64,000 nt of DNA from Pseudomonas sp. LS.1a (GTDB taxonomy: Bacteria; Pseudomonadota; Gammaproteobacteria; Pseudomonadales; Pseudomonadaceae), in the NCBI RefSeq assembly GCF_022533585.1, contig NZ_CP092827.1:3946001-4010000 (forward strand), given 5' to 3'. Below the pieces are notes generated by a model. That model was given only the letters and a program-made list of their open reading frames with translations. It had not been told where the DNA came from and searched no databases. The position numbers and the translations under genes were made by a program. Every line of letters starts with the position of its first letter. Positions within the stretch are counted from its first letter, which is position 1. Shown here in pieces: positions 38,375 to 46,979 of the stretch.

Positions 38375-39496
38375 GTGGACCTTCAGAGCATTCTCAGCAA
38401 ACTGTTCGCCAACGCTCATGCCGTGGGCATCGAAGGCGTTTTCCAGTTCGTCTTCAGCCAGGACCGGGCCTTCTGGTCGGAGGTGCGCGACAGCAGCCGC
38501 ACCGGTGCCGGCCGGCACAGCGCCCCGGACGTCACCATCGAGCTGGCCGAGCGTGACTTCATGGGCATCATGGGCGGCACCGCCAACGTCGAAGAGCTGT
38601 TCGCCAGCGCCCGCCTGAAGATCAGCGGCAACATGGGCCTGGCCACCCTGCTGCCGCAGATCATCAGCAACGCCCGGCGCGGCGCTCCGGCGACCAAGGT
38701 GTCGATGAACCAGCGCTACCCGACACCGGCACGCCTCAGCGAACGGGTGTCGGCCGCGCAACCGGTGCAGCGCGAGGTGGCACGCATTGCCCGCGCCGAC
38801 ATGCCGCCGGCGCGCTTCCAGGGAGAGTACCTGGAGCACGGAACACCCGTGGTGATCAGTGATGCCCTGCAGGACTGGCCGCTGTTCAGCATGGGCCGCG
38901 AAGCTTCGCTGGAGCATTTCGCCGAACTGCAGGGCATCACCCGGCACGGCGACTACGTGAAGAAGACCTTCTCCACCGACCGCGACTTCCGTTCCACTTC
39001 CATGGCCGACTTCATCGCCTCGCTGGACACCCCGGCCAAACCCGGCGAAACCCCGGCCTACATGGGCAACAACATCGTGCCGGAAAAGCTGCTGGCGCTG
39101 ATTCGCTACCCGCAGTACTTCGCCCGCGAGAAGTTCATTGCGCCGCGTATCTGGATCGGCCCCAAGGGCACCCTGACGCCACTGCACCGCGATGACACCG
39201 ACAACCTGTTCGCGCAGGTATGGGGACAGAAGTCTTTCATCCTTGCCGCACCGCACCATCGCCCAGCCCTGGGCACCTGGTCGACCAGCCCCAAGGGCGG
39301 CCTGGACGGCTGCGACTTCAACCCCGACGCCCCGGACTACCAGCGTTTCCCGGCGGCACGCGAAGTGCCTTTCCTGCGCGTTGTGCTGCAGGCTGGTGAC
39401 CTGCTGTTCCTGCCCGAAGGGTGGTTCCACCAGGTGGAGTCTGTGACCACCTCGCTGTCGGTGAACTTCTGGGTGAACTCCGGGCGCGGCTGGTAG
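38375..39496 (+). CDS. SCP2-cupin_8 (JmjC-like) fusion protein, putative Fe(II)/2-oxoglutarate oxygenase
   Basis: A 373-residue two-domain protein. Residues about 15-110 look like an SCP2 sterol/lipid carrier domain (PDVTIELAERDFMGIMGG, then SARLKISGNMGLATLL). Residues about 140-373 are a cupin_8/JmjC-like barrel with the facial-triad motif LHRDD (His271, Asp273) and GWFHQVES (His352), so metal binding looks intact. Start is GTG at 38375 with AGAGG upstream. The family includes protein and peptide hydroxylases. A perfect PvdS box puts it in the pyoverdine regulon; the substrate is unknown. It is clearly not the TauD-type aspartate hydroxylase class by sequence. Confidence 0.82.
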   Translation: MDLQSILSKLFANAHAVGIEGVFQFVFSQDRAFWSEVRDSSRTGAGRHSAPDVTIELAERDFMGIMGGTANVEELFASARLKISGNMGLATLLPQIISNARRGAPATKVSMNQRYPTPARLSERVSAAQPVQREVARIARADMPPARFQGEYLEHGTPVVISDALQDWPLFSMGREASLEHFAELQGITRHGDYVKKTFSTDRDFRSTSMADFIASLDTPAKPGETPAYMGNNIVPEKLLALIRYPQYFAREKFIAPRIWIGPKGTLTPLHRDDTDNLFAQVWGQKSFILAAPHHRPALGTWSTSPKGGLDGCDFNPDAPDYQRFPAAREVPFLRVVLQAGDLLFLPEGWFHQVESVTTSLSVNFWVNSGRGW

Positions 39497-39576
39497 CCGG
39501 GATTGCCAGGGGGACTGCGCCGACCGGAAGGCTTGCGCTGTCGCACAGATAACTGAATTCGCAAGCGATCCTCGTA

Positions 39577-39725
39577 CCCTGTGGGAGCGGCTTTAGCCGC
39601 GAAGAATCCAACGCAGTGCATGGCACCGGCTGCGCCGGTGTTCGCGGCTGAAGCCGCTCCCACAGGGTCCCTGCTAATTCAATGAGTTATGTGCAGTTCT
39701 GTGGGAGCCGGCTTGCCGGCGACAG
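39577..39725. repeat. REP cluster, three units
   Basis: Two facing arms with the core gtgggagcggctttagccgc and its near-complement, then a third unit of another subtype (gtgggagccggcttgccggc). They fill most of the 255-bp gap between the SCP2-cupin gene and pvdH. Confidence 0.8.
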
Positions 39726-39751
39726 GGCCGCGCAGCGGCCCCGGCAATCGA

Positions 39752-41143
39752 TCAGACCGCCGCGATCAACGCCTCGGAAAAGCGCTGCGCAACCTCATCG
39801 ATCTGCTCGCCACTGATGATCAACGGCGGCAAGAAGCGCACCACCGCCCCATGCCGCCCACCCAGCTCCAGGATCAGCCCACGCTTGAGGCATTCGCGCT
39901 GCACCTTCGCCGCCAGCTCGCGGTTGGCCGCCGGATACCCAAGTGCATCCCGCTGCCCTTGCGGGTCCACCAGCTCTACCCCGAGCATCAGCCCACGCCC
40001 GCGAACATCACCCAACTGCGGATAAGCCCGCTGCAGCTGCTGCAGGTGCTGGCGCAGGCGCTGCCCCATGGCCTCGGCATGCTCGGCCAGGCGATGCTCG
40101 ACCAGGTAGTCGATCACCGCCGAGCCCGCCGCCATGGCCATCTGGTTACCACGGAAAGTGCCGGCGTGGGCGCCCGGTTTCCAGGTGTCCAGCCAGTCGC
40201 GGTACACCACCACCGCCAGCGGCAGGCTGCCGCCAATGGCCTTGGACAGGGTGACCACGTCCGGAACGATGCCGGCATGCTCGAAGGCGAACATGCGCCC
40301 GGTGCGGGCAAATCCACTCTGGATCTCATCGACGATCAACGCCACGCCGGCCTGCTCGGTGATACGGCGTACACCCTTGAGCCACTCGATATCGGCCGGG
40401 ATCACCCCGCCCTCACCCTGCACCACTTCCAGAATGACCGCCGCCGGCAGCGGCACGCCGCTTTCCGGGTCGAGCAACAGGTTTTCCAGATAATGCAGGT
40501 TGGCCTTGACCCCGGCTTCGCCGCCCAGGCCGAACGGGCAACGGTAGTCGTAGGGGTACGGCATGAACTGCACACCGTTGCCGAGCAAGGCCCCCAGCGG
40601 CTGCTTCGGCCCATGGCTACCCATCAGGCTCAGCGCACCCTGGCTCATGCCATGGTAGGCGCCGTGGAAGGCCAGCACGGTGCTGCGGCCGGTGGCGCTG
40701 CGCACCAGCTTCAGCGCTGCTTCCACCGCATCGGTACCGGTCGGGCCGCAGAACTGCACCTTGGCCTCACGGCGCAACGCCTCGGGCAGTACGCCGAACA
40801 GGTCCTGGACGAAGCGGTCCTTGACCGGCGTGGTCAGGTCCAGCGTGTGCAGGGGCAGCTCATCGGCCAGTACCCGCTGGATCGCCTCGACCACCACCGG
40901 GTGGTTGTGGCCCAGCGCCAAGGTGCCGGCGCCGGCCAGGCAGTCGATGAACTGGCGACCTTCGACATCTTCCACATGGATGCCACGGGCGCGCTTGAGC
41001 GCCAGCGGAATTCGGCGCGGGTAGCTGCGGGCATTGGACTCCTGTTGCTGCTGGCGTTGCAGCAAGGGTGAATCGGTGAACTCGTACAAGGCACGCGGCG
41101 CGCTGGCCGGCGGGACCTGGGCAAGGCAGGAAGCAGTGGACAT
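39752..41143 (-). CDS. pvdH: L-2,4-diaminobutyrate:2-oxoglutarate aminotransferase
   Basis: A 463-residue class III aminotransferase that makes diaminobutyrate from aspartate semialdehyde; the product is loaded by PvdL. The PLP region ALIVDEIQSGFARTGRMFA and VTLSKAIGGSLPLAVVV, with the Schiff-base lysine in the latter, are typical. I chose the ATG at 41143 because GAGGAATC precedes it. A PvdS box lies 50-73 bp upstream on the minus strand. Confidence 0.94.
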   Translation of the reverse strand: MSTASCLAQVPPASAPRALYEFTDSPLLQRQQQQESNARSYPRRIPLALKRARGIHVEDVEGRQFIDCLAGAGTLALGHNHPVVVEAIQRVLADELPLHTLDLTTPVKDRFVQDLFGVLPEALRREAKVQFCGPTGTDAVEAALKLVRSATGRSTVLAFHGAYHGMSQGALSLMGSHGPKQPLGALLGNGVQFMPYPYDYRCPFGLGGEAGVKANLHYLENLLLDPESGVPLPAAVILEVVQGEGGVIPADIEWLKGVRRITEQAGVALIVDEIQSGFARTGRMFAFEHAGIVPDVVTLSKAIGGSLPLAVVVYRDWLDTWKPGAHAGTFRGNQMAMAAGSAVIDYLVEHRLAEHAEAMGQRLRQHLQQLQRAYPQLGDVRGRGLMLGVELVDPQGQRDALGYPAANRELAAKVQRECLKRGLILELGGRHGAVVRFLPPLIISGEQIDEVAQRFSEALIAAV

Positions 41144-41192
41144 GGTGATTCCTCGCAAGCAAGCGAAAGTGCGGGTGTTCGTCGCTTGGGAA

Positions 41193-41216
41193 ACGCTTGA
41201 GTGCGGGGAGGATTTA
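41193..41216 (-). promoter_or_regulatory. PvdS box for pvdH
   Basis: On the minus strand, GCTAAAT, with TAAAT at 41216-41212, 16 bp and CGT at 41195-41193: a perfect match. Confidence 0.92.
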
Positions 41217-41248
41217 GCGGTTGCTGCGGGATTTTTGAAAGCAGGCCC

Positions 41249-41350
41249 GGCCCCTTCGCGGGTAAACCCGCTCCCACAGGATTTGCACGGACCTCAGGGT
41301 TGATGCTGCACCTGTGGGAGCGGGTTTACCCGCGAAGAGGCCGGCACAGG
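41249..41350. repeat. REP inverted pair
   Basis: Facing cgcgggtaaacccgctccca arms between the pvdH promoter and the end of the sensor kinase gene. Confidence 0.86.
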
Positions 41351-41359
41351 CAATAAAAA

Positions 41360-42682
41360 TTAATGCCCCGAGCGCGCCGGCACTTGCAAAAGCACCCGCA
41401 ACCCATCACTGCGGCTGTCGAACTTCAGGCTACCGGCACAACGCTGCACGATCGCCTGTACGATCGCCAGCCCCAACCCGCAGCCACCACTCTGCCCGTT
41501 ACGCCAGAAACGCTCGGTCAGGTGCTCCAGGTCCGCCTCGGCAATCCCCGGCCCATGGTCACGCACCATGAAGCCCACCTGGCCGTCAGCCATCTGCACT
41601 TCAAGCTCCACCACCTCGTCACCGCCATGGCGCAAGGCGTTGTCCAGCAGGTTGCGCAGCGCTGCCACCGCCAACGGTCCCGGCATGCCCAGGTAAATCT
41701 GCGTAGCGGCTTCAGGCAAACGCAGCACGATGCGCCGGTTGTCGCCGCCGCCGGCATCCTGCACCGCCTGCCGGGCCACCTGCTCGGCGCTGCACTGCAC
41801 GCCATCCTCGAACGACAGGCTGCCTTCCACACGCGCCAGCATCAACAACTGCTCCAGCGTGCGGTGCATGCGGTCGGCGCCCTGCTCGGCATGCTCCAAC
41901 GCCTGCTCGCGCACGGCGCCGTCGGTCATCCGCGCTACCTGCAAGTGGGTCTTGATCGCCGTCAGCGGGCTGCGCAGTTCATGCGCGGCATCGTCGGTCA
42001 GGCGCCGCTCACGCTCGATGGTCTGGGCAATGCGCAAAAACAGCTGGTTCTGGGTTTCCAGCAATGGTTGCAGTTCGCTGGGCATGCCCGCCACCTGCAA
42101 TGGCTCGACGCTGTCCGCGCGCCGGCGGCGCAGGGCATCGCGCATGCGGTTGAGCGGCTCCAGGCCCTTGCCCAGGCCGATCCACAACAGCCCCAGGCTG
42201 CCAAGCAGGGCCATCAGCACCGGCGCCGAGGCCGCCAGCAGGATCGACTGGTTCAGCGCCTCGCGCTCCATGTGCCGGTCAGCGGTGGTGATACGCACAT
42301 CGCCATGGTTGTAGGTGAAGGTGCGCCACAGCGCGTCATCGATGGTCTGGTCACGGAAACCGCTGCGCTCATCATCCATGGCGCCATCATGCTTGTGGTT
42401 GCTGGCAAGTATTTCACCCCGCAGCGAGCTGACCTGGCAGGCCATGCCGTCCGGCACGCTGAACTGGTCGGCGGAAAAGTGCGCCTCCCCACCCTTGGCA
42501 GTCAACGGCTGCGGCAGCTGGTCGATCAGCCCGGCGACCATGCGCGCAGAAGCCACCAGGCGCTGGTCGAGGGAGAACATCATCTGCTGGCGCAGGTCGC
42601 GCAGCATCCACGCGGCAGCCAGCACCCAGATGATCACGAAGGCACTGCCCAGGATCAGGCTCAGGCGTACCCGCAGGCTCAT
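41360..42682 (-). CDS. dsbS: Sensor histidine kinase, DsbS-like (copper sensing)
   Basis: A 440-residue kinase with two membrane helices (about 8-28 and 170-190) around a periplasmic sensor, then HAMP, HisKA (AHELRSPLTAIKTHLQ) and HATPase domains (NLLDNALRHGG, DHGPGIAEADL, GCGLGLAIVQAI). In P. aeruginosa the DsbS sensor detects copper through Cys82; here residue 82 is the single cysteine in the periplasmic segment MACQVSS. That position, and the linked dsbDEG operon, support the assignment. Its start overlaps the dsbR stop by 4 bases. Confidence 0.82.
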   Translation of the reverse strand: MSLRVRLSLILGSAFVIIWVLAAAWMLRDLRQQMMFSLDQRLVASARMVAGLIDQLPQPLTAKGGEAHFSADQFSVPDGMACQVSSLRGEILASNHKHDGAMDDERSGFRDQTIDDALWRTFTYNHGDVRITTADRHMEREALNQSILLAASAPVLMALLGSLGLLWIGLGKGLEPLNRMRDALRRRRADSVEPLQVAGMPSELQPLLETQNQLFLRIAQTIERERRLTDDAAHELRSPLTAIKTHLQVARMTDGAVREQALEHAEQGADRMHRTLEQLLMLARVEGSLSFEDGVQCSAEQVARQAVQDAGGGDNRRIVLRLPEAATQIYLGMPGPLAVAALRNLLDNALRHGGDEVVELEVQMADGQVGFMVRDHGPGIAEADLEHLTERFWRNGQSGGCGLGLAIVQAIVQRCAGSLKFDSRSDGLRVLLQVPARSGH

Positions 42683-43362
42683 GATGCGGCCTCCTCCGGC
42701 GCCTGCGCCGGGCCCAGGCGGTAGCCCAGGCCGCGCACGGTCTCGACGATGCCGTTGCCCAGCTTGCGCCGCAGATGGTGGATATGCACGTTCAGGGCAT
42801 TGCTCTCGACTTCGTCGCTGAAGCCGTACACGCAGTCTTTGAGCTGCTCGCTGGACAGCACCCGCCCGGGGTTCTGCAGCAGCGCCTGGAGCAATGCCTG
42901 TTCACGCCGGGACAGGTCGACCGGCTGGCCGGCCAGGGTTGCCTCGCAGCTGCTCGGGTCGTAGCGCAGCGGGCCGTGTTCGATCACATTCACCGCCCGC
43001 CCGGCCACCCGCCGCAGCAGGGTGTGCAGGCGTGCGGCCAGCTCGCGCAGGTCGAAGGGTTTGAGCAGGTAGTCGTCGGCACCAGCCTGCAGGCCATCGA
43101 CCCGGTCGGTGACCGCATCACGGGCGGTGAGCACCAGCACTGGCAGTGTCTCGCCTTTCTCGCGCAGGCGGCGCAACAGCTTCAGGCCGTCTTCGTCGGG
43201 CAGGCCAAGGTCGAGAATCATCACGTCGAACTGCGCGGCCTGCAGCATCGCCCGTGCATCGGCGGCGTTGCCCACACGGTCCACGGTCAGGCCCTGGGCG
43301 GTAAGGCCGGCGCAGATGCCGGCGGCGATCAGGTCGTCGTCCTCGCAGAGCAGAACGTGCAT
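42679..43362 (-). CDS. dsbR: Response regulator, OmpR family, DsbR-like
   Basis: A 227-residue regulator with a receiver domain (phosphoacceptor Asp51 in VMILDLGLPDEDG, acidic pair EDDD near 7-10, Lys in LLKPFDLRELAAR) and a winged helix (LSRREQALLQALLQNPGRVLSSEQL, VESNALNVHIHHLRRKLG). The ATG at 43362 begins the receiver; the longer frame adds unlikely sequence. It is coupled to dsbS. A direct repeat with an 11-bp period lies in its promoter. Confidence 0.84.
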   Translation of the reverse strand: MHVLLCEDDDLIAAGICAGLTAQGLTVDRVGNAADARAMLQAAQFDVMILDLGLPDEDGLKLLRRLREKGETLPVLVLTARDAVTDRVDGLQAGADDYLLKPFDLRELAARLHTLLRRVAGRAVNVIEHGPLRYDPSSCEATLAGQPVDLSRREQALLQALLQNPGRVLSSEQLKDCVYGFSDEVESNALNVHIHHLRRKLGNGIVETVRGLGYRLGPAQAPEEAAS

Positions 43363-43405
43363 GGTGGGGCTCCCGGAATGGTGTAGCTGGCATTGCACCT
43401 TGGGC

Positions 43406-43423
43406 GGATTAAGGGGGGATTAT
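43406..43423. promoter_or_regulatory. Direct repeat in the dsbR promoter (candidate DsbR site)
   Basis: GGATTA occurs at 43406 and 43417, an 11-bp period typical of OmpR-family tandem binding. It resembles the GGTTAA pair before dsbD. Confidence 0.5.
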
Positions 43424-43475
43424 GGACCTTTTGTGGCGTGAAGGGGTGTTCACCTTGACGCTTGCAGTGAGCACA

Positions 43476-44045
43476 TCAGGCCTGAATCAACCCCTGCGGC
43501 GTATCTACATCCAGCAGAACCCCGGCATCCTCCACTTCAACCACCACGCAACAATCCCGCTGCGCCCGCACCACCGCACGCGCCCCTTCATCCCCGGCCA
43601 GTTGCCCCAGCGCCGGCCAGAAATCGCGCCCGAAAATCACCGGGTGTCCGTGCTGCCCGGCATGACGTGGCAACACGATTTTCGAAGCGCTGGCGGCTTC
43701 CGCCAACTGCCGCAAAGTGGCCGGTTCGATCCAAGGCATATCACCCAGCAAAATCGCCACCGCCTGCGCCTTGCTGTCGACTAACGCCCCAGCCCCGGCA
43801 GCCAGACTATGCCCCATCCCCGACGCCGCACCAGGGCTCACGACAACCCGGCAATCAGCTGAGAGCCCGAAATCCTCGCCCCGCTCCCCTTCGCGCAGCA
43901 CTACGCGTACATCATCGAATACTGCCCGCGCCCGCGCCACGCTATGTGCCAGCAGGCAGCGGCCATCGGCCAGGGCCGCCCGGCGTTTGTCGGAACCGAA
44001 ACGCGTGCCGCGGCCTGCCGCCAGCACCAGCGCGACCACACTCAC
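43476..44045 (-). CDS. MobA-like nucleotidyltransferase (molybdenum cofactor type)
   Basis: A 189-residue NTP-transferase of the MobA/MocA group, with the nucleotide-binding LVLAAGRGTRFGSDKR at the N-terminus and GDMPWIEP in mid-protein. Relatives transfer CMP or GMP onto molybdopterin for xanthine-dehydrogenase-type enzymes. The start is GTG at 44045, overlapping the stop of the xdhC remnant (GTGA). No molybdenum enzyme gene is present in this window. Confidence 0.82.
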   Translation of the reverse strand: MSVVALVLAAGRGTRFGSDKRRAALADGRCLLAHSVARARAVFDDVRVVLREGERGEDFGLSADCRVVVSPGAASGMGHSLAAGAGALVDSKAQAVAILLGDMPWIEPATLRQLAEAASASKIVLPRHAGQHGHPVIFGRDFWPALGQLAGDEGARAVVRAQRDCCVVVEVEDAGVLLDVDTPQGLIQA

Positions 44046-44209
44046 AGCGCCACCACCGCGGTGTCGGCGCTGGCGTTCACCAGCAGCAGCGAGCCCGGCG
44101 CACGGGGTGCCGAGCCATAGGTGGCGAGTACCGTGCACAGCCACACCCGCTGGCGGTCGCACGCATACTGCAACGCCTGGCGGATCACCTGGAGATCGAG
44201 ATGCTGCAC
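44042..44209 (-). pseudogene. xdhC-family remnant (N-terminal piece only)
   Basis: A 55-codon frame from a GTG at 44209 reads VQHLDLQVIRQALQYACDRQ, then RVWLCTVLATYGSAPRAPGS, the conserved N-terminus of XdhC/CoxI proteins (molybdenum-enzyme maturation factors of about 250-350 residues). After about residue 44 the similarity ends and the frame closes with ASADTAVVAL and a TGA that overlaps the MobA-like start. This looks like a large in-frame or near-in-frame internal deletion that kept the junction with the next gene. It could still make a short peptide but cannot be a working XdhC. Confidence 0.72.
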
Positions 44210-44360
44210 GCTTTACTCCGCCTTCAGTTCGACGAACTACTGTACGCCCAGGTCGCCGGGCAATCCACTCCAGGCCTGGCGCAGGCAGTTGAACCTGTCA
44301 GTCACCTGCAAGCAGGCTCGGCGCCAGTGCGGGCTGCAGGAATTTGCATCCACAGGAAAG

Positions 44361-44378
44361 GGTTAACCTTGGGTTAAT
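44361..44378. promoter_or_regulatory. Direct repeat upstream of dsbD (candidate DsbR site)
   Basis: GGTTAA at 44361 and 44372, an 11-bp period, 49 bp before the dsbD ATG. The spacing suits a tandem OmpR-family dimer. Confidence 0.55.
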
Positions 44379-44426
44379 CGACCCAAGCCAGCATGACCCC
44401 TTTCAACGTACTGCCAAGGCGAAGAC

Positions 44427-46142
44427 ATGCGCGTCCTCCTGCTCTTCCTGACACTGCTGCTGGCCGGCCCGCTGCAGGCCAACCCGTTCGATGTCAAACC
44501 GGCATTCCTGCCGGTCAACCAGGCCTTCGTGCTGACCCACGACCGCCAGGCCGATGGCCAGATGCGCCTGTTCTTCCAGATCCAGCCAGGCTACTACCTG
44601 TATCAGAAGCGCCTGAAGTTCGACGGCCTGCCTGCCGAACAGCACCCGCAACTGCCAACCGCCCTCAACCACCACGACGAATTCTTCGGTGACAGTGCGG
44701 TGTACCGCGACCAGCTCGAACTGCTGCTCCCGGCCAATGCCCAGGGTCAGCTGCGCCTGGGCTGGCAGGGCTGTGCCGACGCCGGCCTGTGCTACCCGCC
44801 GCAAACCACGCTGATCGACCTGGGCGGCAGTGTGGCGCCAGCGGCCGAACAAGCCTCTGACCAGGCCCTGGCCAGCGACCTGCAACAAGGCCACCTGGCC
44901 TGGAGCCTGCTGGCGTTCTTCGGCCTGGGCCTGTTGCTGGCCTTTACCCCCTGCACGCTGCCGATGCTGCCGATCCTCGCCGGGCTGGTACTGGGCAATG
45001 GCGCCAGTGCCCGGCGCGGCTGGGTACTGGCTGGGGTCTATGTACTGAGCATGGCCCTGGTGTATGCCGCCCTGGGCGTGGTTGCCGCGCTGCTGGGCGC
45101 CAGCCTGCAGGCCTGGCTGCAGCAACCCTGGCTGCTGGGCAGCCTGGCGGGGCTGTTCGTGCTGCTGGCCCTGCCGATGTTCGGCGCCTTCGAACTGCAA
45201 CTGCCCGCCGCTGTGCGTGACCGCCTCGACCGCGCCGGGCAAGGCACCCGTGGCGGCAACCTGTATGGCGCGGCGCTGCTGGGCGCGCTGTCCGGCCTGC
45301 TCATGGGCCCATGCATGACCGCGCCGTTGGCCGGCGCGTTGCTGTACATCGCCCAGAGCGGCGACGTGCTGCAGGGGGCGCTGGTGCTGTTCAGCCTCGG
45401 CCTGGGCATGGGCGTGCCGCTGCTGTTGCTGGTGACCCTGGGCAACCGCTACCTGCCACGCCCGGGCGCCTGGATGAACCGGGTCAAGGGCGTGTTCGGC
45501 TTCGTGTTCCTGGGCATGGCGCTGTACACCGTGCGCGGCCTGCTGCCCGCGGCCTTGCTGCTGGCCCTGAGCGGCGCCTTGCTGATCGCCCTGGCCTGGG
45601 CTGCCTGGCCGGCCCTGCAGCGGTTGCCGGCGTTGCGCGCAGTGCCGCTGCTGGGTGCCCTGTGGGGTGGCCTGCTGCTGGTGGGTGCTGCGGCCGGTGG
45701 CGACGACCTCTGGCAGCCGCTGCGCCCGTTCGCCGGTGGCGCTGCTGCGCCGGCCGCCGGCCAGCACGCCGAGGACGCCTTCGTCACCGTCAGCCGCCCC
45801 GAAGACCTGCAACGCGAACTGGATGCGGCCAAGGCCCGTGGCCAGTGGGTGATGCTCGACTACTATGCCGATTGGTGCGTGTCGTGCAAGGTCATGGAAA
45901 AACAGGTGTTCGCCCGCAGCGACGTGCAGGCCGGCCTGGCCGGCGTGCACCTGCTGCGCCTGGACGTGACCGCCGACACCCCGGCCAGCCAGGCCCTGCT
46001 GCAGCGTTACCAGGTACCCGGCCCGCCCAGCATCATCTGGGTCGGCCCGGAAGGCGACGAACGCCGTGCGCGGCGCATCACCGGTGAAGTGGATGCGGCC
46101 GCCTTCCTGCAACACTGGACCCAGACCAGGAGCCAAGGCTGA
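44427..46142 (+). CDS. dsbD: Thiol:disulfide interchange protein DsbD
   Basis: A 571-residue membrane protein that carries reducing power from cytoplasmic thioredoxin to periplasmic thiol proteins. It has a signal peptide, an N-terminal DsbD-alpha domain (GCADAGLCYPPQ, about 112-123), a central eight-helix domain with the redox cysteine pair (first in FTPCTLPMLP, second in GPCMTAPLAG), and a C-terminal thioredoxin domain with DWCVSCK. All three cysteine pairs are present. The first gene of dsbD-dsbE-dsbG; its stop overlaps the next start (TGATG). Confidence 0.93.
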   Translation: MRVLLLFLTLLLAGPLQANPFDVKPAFLPVNQAFVLTHDRQADGQMRLFFQIQPGYYLYQKRLKFDGLPAEQHPQLPTALNHHDEFFGDSAVYRDQLELLLPANAQGQLRLGWQGCADAGLCYPPQTTLIDLGGSVAPAAEQASDQALASDLQQGHLAWSLLAFFGLGLLLAFTPCTLPMLPILAGLVLGNGASARRGWVLAGVYVLSMALVYAALGVVAALLGASLQAWLQQPWLLGSLAGLFVLLALPMFGAFELQLPAAVRDRLDRAGQGTRGGNLYGAALLGALSGLLMGPCMTAPLAGALLYIAQSGDVLQGALVLFSLGLGMGVPLLLLVTLGNRYLPRPGAWMNRVKGVFGFVFLGMALYTVRGLLPAALLLALSGALLIALAWAAWPALQRLPALRAVPLLGALWGGLLLVGAAAGGDDLWQPLRPFAGGAAAPAAGQHAEDAFVTVSRPEDLQRELDAAKARGQWVMLDYYADWCVSCKVMEKQVFARSDVQAGLAGVHLLRLDVTADTPASQALLQRYQVPGPPSIIWVGPEGDERRARRITGEVDAAAFLQHWTQTRSQG

Positions 46143-46978
46143 TGCTGACCGTAACCCTCGGGCCACTGACCATGGCCCTCAACCACCTGCTGATGCTCAC
46201 CGCCCTGGTGATCGCCAGCGTGGTCGGCTGGTGGGTCGCCCGGCGTGGCGGCGAGAGCCCGGAATCGGCACTGTTCAACCTGTTCCTGGTCGGCCTGCTG
46301 TGCGCACGTGCCGGCTTCGTGCTGGCCTACTGGCCGATGTACCAGGACGACCCGCTGCAGATCATCGATATCCGTGATGGCGGCTTCCTGTTCTGGTCGG
46401 GCCTGGCCGGCATCGTGCTCGGCGCCCTTTGGCAGGGCTGGCGCCACCCGGGCCTGCGCCGCCCGCTGGGCTGGGCGCTGTTCAGCGGGGCGCTGTTCTG
46501 GGGCCTGGCCAGCCTCGGCGGCCATTTGTACAGCAAGGGCACCGAACTGCCGGAACTGAGCCTGCGCAACGCCAGCGGCCAATCCGTAGCGTTGCACAGC
46601 TACCGCGGCAAGCCGCTGGTCATCAACATCTGGGCCACCTGGTGCCCACCCTGCCGACGCGAAATGCCGGTGCTGCAACAGGCGCAAAGCGCTTACCCGC
46701 ACGTGACCTTCCTGTTCGTCAACCAGGGCGAAACCCCGGAAAACGTCAGCACCTTCCTCGCCACCACCGGCCTGAGCCTGACCCACGTGCTGTTCGACGG
46801 TACCGGCCTGCTGGCCCAGCGCGTCGGCTCCATGGCCCTGCCCACCACCCTGTTCTACGACGCCGACGGGCGGCTGGTCGGCAGCCACCTCGGCGAGCTG
46901 TCCCGGGCCAGCCTGCGCCACGCCCTGGAGCCTTTCGACCGGGCCACCGTGCCCGCCCCTGCCGCACAAGGAAACTGA
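46142..46978 (+). CDS. dsbE: TlpA/DsbE-like thioredoxin with an Lgt-like membrane N-terminus
   Basis: A 278-residue protein with four hydrophobic helices in the first 130 residues, including RDGGFLFWSGLAGIVLGALW, which resembles the Lgt (prolipoprotein diacylglyceryl transferase) signature region. A periplasmic thioredoxin-like TlpA domain follows with the active site WATWCPPCRREM. It should reduce periplasmic disulfides using DsbD. The N-terminus lacks most Lgt catalytic features visible to me, so enzyme activity there is doubtful. It is coupled to dsbD and one base from dsbG. Confidence 0.84.
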   Translation: MLTVTLGPLTMALNHLLMLTALVIASVVGWWVARRGGESPESALFNLFLVGLLCARAGFVLAYWPMYQDDPLQIIDIRDGGFLFWSGLAGIVLGALWQGWRHPGLRRPLGWALFSGALFWGLASLGGHLYSKGTELPELSLRNASGQSVALHSYRGKPLVINIWATWCPPCRREMPVLQQAQSAYPHVTFLFVNQGETPENVSTFLATTGLSLTHVLFDGTGLLAQRVGSMALPTTLFYDADGRLVGSHLGELSRASLRHALEPFDRATVPAPAAQGN

Positions 46979-46979
46979 C

